Source: an uncultured Desulfobacterales bacterium (GTDB lineage Bacteria; Desulfobacterota; Desulfobacteria; Desulfobacterales; JAFDCJ01). From it: 12,249 bases of DNA. A program made the translations under genes and the position numbers. Positions 1-6,011 of this stretch are shown in pieces. How positions within the stretch are numbered: position 1 is the stretch's first letter; each line of letters starts with the position of its first letter. The notes under the pieces are model-generated. The model did not search any database, was not told the DNA's origin, and was given only the letters and a program-made list of their open reading frames with translations. The stretch is taken from the NCBI GenBank assembly GCA_945787595.1, contig CALZJV010000134.1, positions 640-12,888 of the forward strand, given 5' to 3'.

Positions 1-80
1 TCATCGCAGGCAATGATTTCCCCTTCTTCGGTATCGGCAGCCAGGGCAATATCGGCTCCACAAACAGGACATTCCGCCAT
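1..80 (-). CDS. lysW: LysW-like amino-group carrier protein, N-terminal part
   Basis: The first 26 codons of a minus-strand gene that runs off the left edge. They read MAECPVCGADIALAADTEEG followed by EIIACD. The CPxCGA knuckle, the acidic EEGE stretch and the following C-D (start of the second zinc knuckle) match the small LysW/ArgW family. These carry alpha-aminoadipate or glutamate on a C-terminal Glu during lysine or arginine biosynthesis. The start is well supported: GGAGGTG lies a few bases upstream of the ATG, and a strong promoter-like sequence is about 50 bp further up. The C-terminal EDWGE-type tail that would prove the carrier role is outside the window, as are any LysX/LysZ/LysY partners. 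Alternative: another small zinc-ribbon protein, less likely given the match. Confidence 0.72.
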   Translation of the reverse strand, partial: MAECPVCGADIALAADTEEGEIIACD

Positions 81-134
81 AATTCACCTCCGTATTTTTT
101 AATATCGCTGAAAAGCGCTAATAAAAAAAACGGT

Positions 135-163
135 ATAATAAGGTAATGCGGCTATATTGTCAA
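135..163 (-). promoter_or_regulatory. sigma70-type promoter for the lysW-like gene
   Basis: On the minus strand a perfect TTGACA (-35, plus positions 158-163) is followed after exactly 17 bp by TATTAT (-10, plus positions 135-140, one mismatch to TATAAT). Transcription would start near 128 and give a leader of roughly 48 nt before the lysW ATG at 80. This is the best housekeeping promoter match in the window. The rest of the 81-314 gap is A/T-rich near the promoter. Around 249-300 it has short degenerate GAACGTTGAACCC-like repeats and no gene. Confidence 0.7.
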
Positions 164-314
164 AGGTTCAATTGGAATTTTTTATTATGGAAAATTTGAG
201 GGAGAAAAATTTTATTGCATTTAGATACGAGCTATCCGGGATTTTTTAACCCTGAACGTTGAACCCGACTCGGCTGAGCTCGTCGCAGGCTGAACCCCCC
301 ACCCTAACTCTTAG

Positions 315-1958
315 TTACGTTTCTTTGCGACGCTGCTCCTCGCTGCGGATTTCCCGCCGCAACAGCTTGCCCACTTTGGACTTTGGCAACATATCCCTGA
401 ATTCGATATAATGGGGAATTTTGTAGGAGACCAGGGTGCGGCGGCACCATTTGATGAGCTCATATCCGGTGATGCCTTTGATGTCTTCTTTAAGCACCAC
501 ATAGGCTTTGATGCGTTCCCCCACCTTTTCATCCGGCACCCCGACGGCGCAGGAAGCGATAACGGCCGGGTGTTCCTGCAGCACGGATTCGATTTCCGAA
601 GCCGACACCCGGTAGCCTTTGTGCTTGATAGTATCCACGGCACGGTCTACAAAGTAGAGGTAACTGTCCTCATCCATGGACATGATATCGGCAGTACGAT
701 ACCATTTTTCACCGTCCAGTTCGATAAAGGATGCGGCGGTTTCCTCGGGTTTGTTCAGATAGCTGGAAACCATGTAAGTGGATGAAACCAACAGCTCTCC
801 GGGATCTCCCGTTGAAACGGGTTCCAGGTTGGCGGGATTGACAATTTTTATTTTTTTGCTGTTGACGATCCGTCCGACACTGCTGGGCGGGTTTTCCTGA
901 TCGACCGGGCACATGGTCACACCGCCGCAAGTCTCTGTGGCGCCATAACCCTGGTAAATAGGACGACCGAATTTTTCTTTCCAGCGCTTGCCGATTTCTA
1001 CCGGCAGAACATCACCACCGCTGAAACAATACTCCAGGGAACTCAGATCATACTGGTGCAGACGGTCATGCTCAAGAATCATGCGATACATCGCCGGAAC
1101 ACCGATCATGGTTTTGGCCTTGAAGCGTTGGATGGCATCAAAGGTGGCGTCCATATTGATGCGGGGCTGCAGGATTAAGGTGCCGCCGGTTAAAAGCGTT
1201 GCCAGGCTGCAGGTTTGGCCCAGAATGTGAAACAGAGGGGCATTGCCCATGACGATGTTTTCCTCCGCTGCAAACAGCGGTTCGCTCATTCTGATCTGTT
1301 CGTCCGCGGAAACCAGAAAGAGATTGTGGCTAATCGGGACGCCTTTGGGAAATTTGGTGGTCCCACCCGTATACAGTATCTCGGCGATGGAATCACCATT
1401 GCGGTCATTATCCGGTAGGGGTGCAGATGGATCTCGATAGCGGGACAGCAGCCTTCGAAAGGAATAGGTGTTTTGATCCAGGGCGATTTTCCCCCTGGGT
1501 ATTACATCGAACAGGAAACCGAAAAAGCGTTTCCACCAGGGCAGCAGATCCGCCATTTTGGAAACAATAACCTTTTTAAGTCCTGTTTCAGGCAGGACAC
1601 TGGTGACGTATCCAAAATTTGTATCCGCACAGATAATGGCTTCGGCCTCGCTGTCGTTGGCAATGTAGCTGATATCGTGGGGGGTATAAATCGGTGTTAT
1701 GGGGACGGCGACGGCACCGATTTTTTGAACACCCAGCCATGAGACGAGCCAGTGAATGCTGTTGGGAATATATAGCATCACCTTCTGGCCGGCTTTGATC
1801 CCGTTGTCGTTGAGAGCAGCCGCAAAACGCTCCGACAAATTTTGTAATTTACGGTAAGTAAATCGGGAGCCGAGGTAATACACGGCGGTTTTATCCGGGT
1901 TATTTTCCGCCGCCGCCGCAAAGGTTAAGTAAATGTTGTTATTGGGTTCCGCTGTCAT
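315..1958 (-). CDS. AMP-forming acyl-CoA ligase (FadD/4CL-like)
   Basis: A 547-residue adenylate-forming enzyme that would activate a carboxylic acid as acyl-AMP and transfer it to CoA. Motifs in order: P-loop YTGGTTKFPKG (about 196-206), QGYGATET (336-343), YRTAD (420-424, the ATP-ribose Asp), hinge region DRAVDTIKHKGYRVSASEIE (about 438-457), and a C-terminal PKSKVGK whose Lys531 fits the catalytic lysine. Length is normal for the family and no signal peptide is seen. The ATG at 1958 is preferred over an upstream in-frame TTG at 1973, because GAGG lies 9 nt before the ATG and the TTG overlaps the livF stop. It begins 11 nt after livF, so it is very likely the last gene of the transporter operon. 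One oddity is Lys instead of Gly/Ser in the P-loop (TTKFPKG). Acid specificity (fatty, aromatic or other) cannot be told. Confidence 0.88.
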   Translation of the reverse strand: MTAEPNNNIYLTFAAAAENNPDKTAVYYLGSRFTYRKLQNLSERFAAALNDNGIKAGQKVMLYIPNSIHWLVSWLGVQKIGAVAVPITPIYTPHDISYIANDSEAEAIICADTNFGYVTSVLPETGLKKVIVSKMADLLPWWKRFFGFLFDVIPRGKIALDQNTYSFRRLLSRYRDPSAPLPDNDRNGDSIAEILYTGGTTKFPKGVPISHNLFLVSADEQIRMSEPLFAAEENIVMGNAPLFHILGQTCSLATLLTGGTLILQPRINMDATFDAIQRFKAKTMIGVPAMYRMILEHDRLHQYDLSSLEYCFSGGDVLPVEIGKRWKEKFGRPIYQGYGATETCGGVTMCPVDQENPPSSVGRIVNSKKIKIVNPANLEPVSTGDPGELLVSSTYMVSSYLNKPEETAASFIELDGEKWYRTADIMSMDEDSYLYFVDRAVDTIKHKGYRVSASEIESVLQEHPAVIASCAVGVPDEKVGERIKAYVVLKEDIKGITGYELIKWCRRTLVSYKIPHYIEFRDMLPKSKVGKLLRREIRSEEQRRKET

Positions 1959-1969
1959 CCTCACCTGCC

Positions 1970-2716
1970 TCAAACGCCGAAATAGGCGGATTTTATTTCG
2001 GGATTGTTCATTAACTCTTCACCAGTTCCTGATAAGGCCAGCATGCCGTTTTCGATAACATAACCACGGTCAATAATCGGTAATACCGGCCGGGCAAATT
2101 GTTCGGTGATCAGAATGGTAATGCCGGATTCTTTCCTGAGATTTGTAATGGCATCAATCAGCACGGTTTGCATCATCGGGCTTAAGCCCAAAAGTGGCTC
2201 ATCCAGAAGTAAAAGGGTCGGTTTGAGAATTAAGGCCATTCCAATCGCCAGCATTTGTTGTTCGCCCCCGCTTAAGAAGCCGGCCTTGCGTTTTTTTAAG
2301 GGAGAAAGCACCGGGAAGATGGCGTAAACCTCTTTCATCCTCGTTGCCAGTTCAGATCGCTTTACCTGATGGCCTGCAATTTTTAGGTTTTCTGCCACAT
2401 CGCTTTCCGCAAAAATTGGATGCCGTTCTCTGGATAAAACCAGACCCCTTTTTACACGGTCATAGGGTTGGGCATCGCTGACATTTTCTCCTTTGAAGAC
2501 AATCTCACCGTAGATGTTTATTCTTTCACCGCCTTTACGTTGCTCTTTGATCTTCATATCTATGATGAGGCCTGAGACCGTATTCATAAGAGTGGTTTTG
2601 CCGGCGCTGTTGGAGCCAATAACACCAACGATTTCACCCTGATTGATGGTCATGCTAAAATCGTTCAACGCCAGGGCATTTTCAAAAAAGACCATTAGGT
2701 TTTTGACTTCAAGCAT
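1970..2716 (-). CDS. livF: Branched-chain-type ABC transporter ATPase LivF
   Basis: A 248-residue ABC ATPase, one of the two nucleotide-binding subunits that power the LivH/LivM permease on the cytoplasmic side. Visible motifs: Walker A GSNSAGKT (34-41), ABC signature LSGGEQQ (148-154), Walker B LLLLDEP (168-174) followed by LLGLSP, and ITEQ at the switch position, where LivF proteins typically carry Gln rather than His. The C-terminal DRGYVIENG is also LivF-like. Residues about 55-66 (KIKEQRKGGERI) look like a small insertion compared with the usual LivF of about 235 residues. The start ATG at 2716 has only a weak ribosome-binding site. It is separated from livG by a 140-bp repetitive spacer, and the ligase follows 11 nt after its stop. 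Confidence 0.9.
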   Translation of the reverse strand: MLEVKNLMVFFENALALNDFSMTINQGEIVGVIGSNSAGKTTLMNTVSGLIIDMKIKEQRKGGERINIYGEIVFKGENVSDAQPYDRVKRGLVLSRERHPIFAESDVAENLKIAGHQVKRSELATRMKEVYAIFPVLSPLKKRKAGFLSGGEQQMLAIGMALILKPTLLLLDEPLLGLSPMMQTVLIDAITNLRKESGITILITEQFARPVLPIIDRGYVIENGMLALSGTGEELMNNPEIKSAYFGV

Positions 2717-2724
2717 AAATTACA

Positions 2725-2858
2725 CCGTTAGCCCGTTGAGCCCGTTTACCCGTTGAGGGCCATGATCAGCAAATAAAATCTTGCGTTTATCCTTTTACTA
2801 CCGGCACACCGGCCCAACCGGCTCAACCGGCCCAACCGGCGCAACCGGCCAACCGGTT
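2725..2858. repeat. Paired 9-bp-period degenerate arrays in the livG-livF spacer
   Basis: Two short arrays flank a unique core of about 40 bp. The left one (about 2725-2760) has about three degenerate copies of a 9-mer like GAGCCCGTT. The right one (2802-2858) has six units of CGGCNCAAC (8 or 9 bp each) and runs into the livG stop codon at 2857-2859. Read on opposite strands the units resemble each other (GAGCCCGTT versus GAGCCGGTT), so the RNA could fold into a large imperfect hairpin with a loop of about 40 nt. No reading frame is apparent. This may affect expression of livF and the ligase relative to upstream genes, but that is inference. Confidence 0.7.
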
Positions 2859-3609
2859 AAGCCTCGCTACCTAAATAAGCGCCTTTGACCGCATCGCTTT
2901 CCATGACCTCCGCGGCTTTACCGTCGGCGATTTTTTCACCGTAGTTGAGCACTACTACCCGATCGGCGATTCTGAACAGTTCCTTCAAGCGGTGTTCGAT
3001 CATGATAATGGATTTGCCTTGCTGGCGCAGTTTCTCAATAATAGGAACAATGCCGGCAACTTCTGCCAAGCTCAAGCCTGAAAACAGTTCATCCAGAATG
3101 ATCAAATCCGGATTGAGGGCAATTGCCTTGGCCAATTCCAACCGTTTGAGATATCCCTGGGGCAGCGCGCTGGCTGTTTTGTAAGCGACGTGGGCATCGC
3201 GTTCAAAACCGACCTCTTCGAGCAGATCCAGCGCCACTGCATCGCGGTCACCGTATTTCCCACCGGTCATCTGTTTGACCCTGGGCGAATAAAGGGGAAT
3301 AATCATGTTCTTATAGGCCGGCAGCTGGTAAAACGGTTTGACCATCTGAAAGGTCCGGGCGATTCCCAAACGGACGATTTTATAGGGGGCACGACCGGTA
3401 ATCTTCCTTCCGCGATAGAATACCTCACCTTCCGTGGGTTTCACAAAACCGGTAATCAAATTGACGGCGGTGGTTTTTCCGGAACCATTCGGTCCAATCA
3501 GGCCAAGCAGTTCCCCCTCAGCCAACTCAAAGTTCAAATCATGGATGGCCTGTACGCCCCCAAAGTTTTTATATAGTTTTGATACTTTGAGTAACGGGGA
3601 TGCTGCCAT
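2857..3609 (-). CDS. livG: Branched-chain-type ABC transporter ATPase LivG
   Basis: A 250-residue ABC ATPase, partner of LivF. Motifs: Walker A GPNGSGKT (39-46), Q-loop ARTFQ (Gln88), signature LPQGYLKRLELAKA (149-162), Walker B LIILDE (169-174) and H-loop IEHR (His206). The region after Walker A (GLIGPNGSGKTTAVNLITG) and the RTFQ box are typical of LivG. Departures from the standard: the signature is LPQGYLK rather than LSGGQ/LPYGQQ, and the residue after the Walker B Asp-Glu is Leu rather than Pro (DELFSGLS). The catalytic residues themselves are intact. Its ATG shares one base with the livM stop (TAATG), with GAGGT upstream, so it is translationally coupled to livM. Confidence 0.9.
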   Translation of the reverse strand: MAASPLLKVSKLYKNFGGVQAIHDLNFELAEGELLGLIGPNGSGKTTAVNLITGFVKPTEGEVFYRGRKITGRAPYKIVRLGIARTFQMVKPFYQLPAYKNMIIPLYSPRVKQMTGGKYGDRDAVALDLLEEVGFERDAHVAYKTASALPQGYLKRLELAKAIALNPDLIILDELFSGLSLAEVAGIVPIIEKLRQQGKSIIMIEHRLKELFRIADRVVVLNYGEKIADGKAAEVMESDAVKGAYLGSEA

Positions 3610-4610
3610 TATTCAACCTCGACCCATCTTTCGAACTGATGATATTTACGCTGGATGTAATGAAAAATACCTTCGGGGATTGCCACGGTGAAAATTACGA
3701 GAAACAAGCCGTAAATCACAATCCTGAGACCTCCCAAGCCTCGCAGAAGTTCCGAAAGAGGCACCAGAATGAATGCCCCCAGCATCGAGCCTGCCAGAGT
3801 GCCAATTCCGCCGACCACAGCGGATGCAATCGGCAAAATTGAATAGTCCAACGCAAAAACAGGCATGCCCACAAACAAATAAACATGCGTTAGAAAGGCC
3901 CCGGCGAAGGCCCCGATGGAACTGGCAATGAACAGGGCTTGTATTTTAAACCAGTAAACATTGATGCCGGCGTTCATCACCGAACGATCGTTATCATTGA
4001 TTCCTTTTAATACCAGACCGAAATCGGAATTCATCAGGCGACGGAATCCAAAAAGGGCGGCCAAAAGAATGATAATGAGGACATAGGTCTCGATCCATCT
4101 CGAGGGCATGCCAGTCAGACCGCTAAGACCTTCGGTGCCTCCGAAAATTCGCGTTGCCTCGATGATGCGTACCAGCATCAGCGGCAGCACCAAGGTAACC
4201 ATCGAAAAAAAGATACCCCGCAGTCTTAAAACCGGAATGAGAAAAGCGGTGCACAACAGTCCACCAATGATGGTTGCCAGTGGAATCGTAATATAGGGTG
4301 GCCAGCCCCAGTAATGGTTCATGATACCGGCCAGATAGGCACCTGTTCCGAAAAAAAGCGCCTGTCCCAAGGAGATCATGCCGGATTGAGCCAGTATATC
4401 CCAGCTGATAGCCAGGAGCGCAAAGACCGATACCGAAAGTAGCACCCTTTGCCAATAGATGCTTAGAGTGAAAGACAGAACCAGCAGCCCAAGGATGGGT
4501 AACAAACGGGGGGCGGATAAATATAGCATCTCCCGCCAGGAGGAAAGTGCAAAAATATCTTCAGATCTTGCTTTGATACCCCTGTCTATTCTTTCCTTTC
4601 GCTTTTTCAT
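3609..4610 (-). CDS. livM: Branched-chain-type ABC transporter permease LivM
   Basis: A 333-residue, strongly hydrophobic inner-membrane permease. The family pattern MISLGQALFFGTGAYLAG is at about 78-95, followed by LRLRGIFFSMVTLVLPLMLVR and, near the C-terminus, AVVGGIGTLAGSMLGAF, as in LivM. It pairs with LivH to form the translocation channel. The first 27 residues (basic, MKKRKERIDRGIK...) form a hydrophilic extension, and no ribosome-binding site precedes the ATG at 4610. Starting at Met28 (ATG at 4529, preceded by GGCGGGAG but very close) would give a more usual 306-residue protein, so the start is uncertain. It overlaps livG by one base and is separated from livH by a 400-bp repeat-rich spacer. 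Confidence 0.88.
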   Translation of the reverse strand: MKKRKERIDRGIKARSEDIFALSSWREMLYLSAPRLLPILGLLVLSFTLSIYWQRVLLSVSVFALLAISWDILAQSGMISLGQALFFGTGAYLAGIMNHYWGWPPYITIPLATIIGGLLCTAFLIPVLRLRGIFFSMVTLVLPLMLVRIIEATRIFGGTEGLSGLTGMPSRWIETYVLIIILLAALFGFRRLMNSDFGLVLKGINDNDRSVMNAGINVYWFKIQALFIASSIGAFAGAFLTHVYLFVGMPVFALDYSILPIASAVVGGIGTLAGSMLGAFILVPLSELLRGLGGLRIVIYGLFLVIFTVAIPEGIFHYIQRKYHQFERWVEVE

Positions 4611-4726
4611 GTGGCGTTGAAAAGTTGATTGGATGAATCGTTGATTGGTTGATTAGTCATCGGAGGCCGCATTCCTTATATGATTGGCCACCCCAGAGGA
4701 ATAGGCTTCGCATTCCACAGGGCAGG

Positions 4727-4802
4727 CAGACACACACGGACTAACACAGACGGAACGGCCTTTGATAAAAAATTGTCCGTGTGCGTCCGTGTATATCTGT
4801 GA
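4727..4802. repeat. Imperfect inverted repeat of CACGGAC / GTCCGTG units
   Basis: The left arm (about 4727-4755) contains CACACACGGAC and ACACAGACGG. The right arm (about 4774-4802) contains GTCCGTGTGCGTCCGTGTA and ATCTGTGA. The reverse complement of the right arm aligns with the left arm through CAGA, CACGGAC and a second ACACGGAC-like unit. About 18 bp of A/T-richer sequence separates the arms, so a long imperfect hairpin can form on either strand. Within each arm the units repeat as well. No function is assigned. Confidence 0.65.
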
Positions 4803-4821
4803 CTAATTAGACTGGTCAGAG

Positions 4822-4890
4822 ATTCCGCCTTCCCACTTCCGCATTCCGCCTTCCCACTTCCGCATTCCGCATTCCCACTTCCGCATTCCC
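4822..4890. repeat. Tandem heptamer array (three 21-bp units)
   Basis: Three consecutive 21-bp units (4822-4842, 4843-4863, 4864-4884), each made of three degenerate heptamers: ATTCCGC, CTTCCCA, CTTCCGC. Units one and two are identical. In the third, the middle heptamer is ATTCCCA. A partial ATTCCC follows at 4885-4890. Relatives of the heptamer occur nearby at about 4990-5009. There are no unique spacers, so this is a simple tandem repeat and not a CRISPR array. Confidence 0.85.
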
Positions 4891-4990
4891 TCCGGGGCCT
4901 AAACCCTTATGGCCCCTCCGGCTACCGGCTCGTAGATCCTACTGCTCGGAGAGAGGGCAGAGCCTATAGCTCGGAGAGGCCGGAGGCCGC
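4888..4990. repeat. GC-rich palindromic dispersed repeat, copy 1
   Basis: A GC-rich segment with several CCTCCGG/CCGGAGG inverted motifs. Its core at 4925-4953 reads CCGGCTCGTAG, ATCCTAC, two bases, CTCGGAGAG. The same string of blocks occurs on the other strand at 9156-9191. The presence of two copies shows that this is a repeat family rather than unique intergenic sequence. Confidence 0.7.
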
Positions 4991-5010
4991 ACTCCCACTT
5001 CCCCCTTCCT

Positions 5011-5883
5011 CTAAATCCTTTCTTCCAGCTCTTTTTGTACCCCAAACAAGCCTGAAGGCTTAATAATCAGTATGGCCAGAATTGCAACTAACGGAACCAG
5101 CATCACCCAGTGGCTTTCCAGATACGTTACCGTAAAGGTTTGGGCATATCCGATTAAAAAAGAGGCCAATACCACTCCACCGGTGGAGCCCAGGCCTCCG
5201 ACAATACAAACAGCCAGGGCATTGATCAGAACACTGTAGCCCTGTTCAACGTTAATGGTTCCGAGGGGCAAAATAACGATGGCCGCAACGGCGGCGTAGG
5301 CGGCACCAAAGGAAACACTGAGCATGGCGACGCGGTCGGAGTTAATTCCCAGGCTTAACGCGGTCCTTTCGTCCTGGGCAATTCCTCTGAATCGCAGACC
5401 GGTGCGGCTGTGGTGGGTAAAAAACCAGAGAAATCCGGCCATGGCAACGCCGATAATCACGATAAATACGCGCTGCATGTCAATTATCACTTGACCGAAT
5501 TCGATGCTTTCATCCACAAAGACCGGCAATGAATATTCAAACCCGATAAATCCCAGGTACTTGAGCAGTTCTAAAATGGCAAGCCCGATACCGAAGGTGG
5601 CGATGACTTCGGATAACGCCATGCCCCGAATCCTAAGCAGAATGAACCGGTACATCAGGGCACCGGCAACTGCAGTCAGTGCCACCGCCAGTATTACCGC
5701 TAAAAAATAGGGCAGGCCAACGGAACTAAAAAAAATCCAACACAGCAAGGCCCCTAAAATATACAATGCACCGTAGGCAAAATTGGCGACTCCGCTGATC
5801 CCAAAGGTCAGGTTAAACCCCAGGGCCACCAGCATCAGAATCACGCTATTTACAAAACCATAGACGAGTGTATTGGCTAACAT
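5011..5883 (-). CDS. livH: Branched-chain-type ABC transporter permease LivH
   Basis: A 290-residue inner-membrane permease with about eight hydrophobic stretches. Family marks are LVALGFNLTFGISGVANFAYG (about 18-38, with the ANFAYG box), LYILGALL right after it, RGIAQDERTALSLGIN in the central cytoplasmic loop, and CIVGGLGSTGGVVLASFLIG near the C-terminus. The N-terminus aligns with usual LivH starts, so the ATG at 5883 is kept. It lacks a normal ribosome-binding site, however: the DNA just upstream is a T-tract, and the nearest purine-rich stretch lies in the stem of the preceding hairpin. It forms the channel with LivM. It is separated from livJ by 128 bp holding a terminator-like hairpin. 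Confidence 0.9.
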   Translation of the reverse strand: MLANTLVYGFVNSVILMLVALGFNLTFGISGVANFAYGALYILGALLCWIFFSSVGLPYFLAVILAVALTAVAGALMYRFILLRIRGMALSEVIATFGIGLAILELLKYLGFIGFEYSLPVFVDESIEFGQVIIDMQRVFIVIIGVAMAGFLWFFTHHSRTGLRFRGIAQDERTALSLGINSDRVAMLSVSFGAAYAAVAAIVILPLGTINVEQGYSVLINALAVCIVGGLGSTGGVVLASFLIGYAQTFTVTYLESHWVMLVPLVAILAILIIKPSGLFGVQKELEERI

Positions 5884-5884
5884 G

Positions 5885-5936
5885 AAAAAACCAGAAAAAA
5901 CCTGCCCACCTTTCCGGGTGCAAAGGAGGGCAGGTT
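5885..5936 (-). terminator. Hairpin with T-tract between livJ and livH (attenuator-like)
   Basis: Read on the minus strand, 15-nt arms (plus positions 5922-5936 and 5899-5913) pair with a single mismatch (AACCTGCCC...GGGCAGGTT) around an 8-nt loop. The stem is followed immediately by TTTTTT, then CTGG and a second T6 that ends next to the livH start codon. This is the classic intrinsic-terminator layout, placed after the binding-protein gene and before the permease gene. Partial termination or RNA-end stabilisation here would make binding protein in excess over membrane subunits, which is common for such transporters. The effect is inferred. Confidence 0.8.
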
Positions 5937-6011
5937 AGTTTATAAAATTCTTGTACGAATAACTATTCGCATTTAACTTCTAAGGAAGCGGCTTGCCTTT
6001 CATCCAGATGA

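Larger units (their letters stand above)
4611..5010. other. 400-bp repeat-filled spacer inside the liv operon (no gene seen)
   Basis: Between the livH stop and the livM start there is no credible reading frame. The space is a mosaic of short repeats. About 4624-4655 holds GTTGATTGG-like units. About 4727-4802 is a long imperfect inverted repeat of CACGGAC/GTCCGTG type. Positions 4822-4890 hold a heptamer array. About 4888-4990 is a GC-rich palindromic segment related to one at 9137-9256. The motif GCATTCC also recurs near 4668 and 4710. The neighbours on both sides belong to one transporter, so this looks like accumulation of repeats inside an operon rather than an operon boundary. Confidence 0.7.

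Noticed and set aside
240..310. Intrinsic terminator after the acyl-CoA ligase
   Set aside because: The segment has short GAAC/GTTC repeats and a weak 4-bp stem, but no stable hairpin followed by a T-run in the direction of the ligase transcript.
4822..4890. Possible CRISPR array
   Set aside because: Units are directly adjacent without unique spacers, are built of heptamers, and there are no cas genes.
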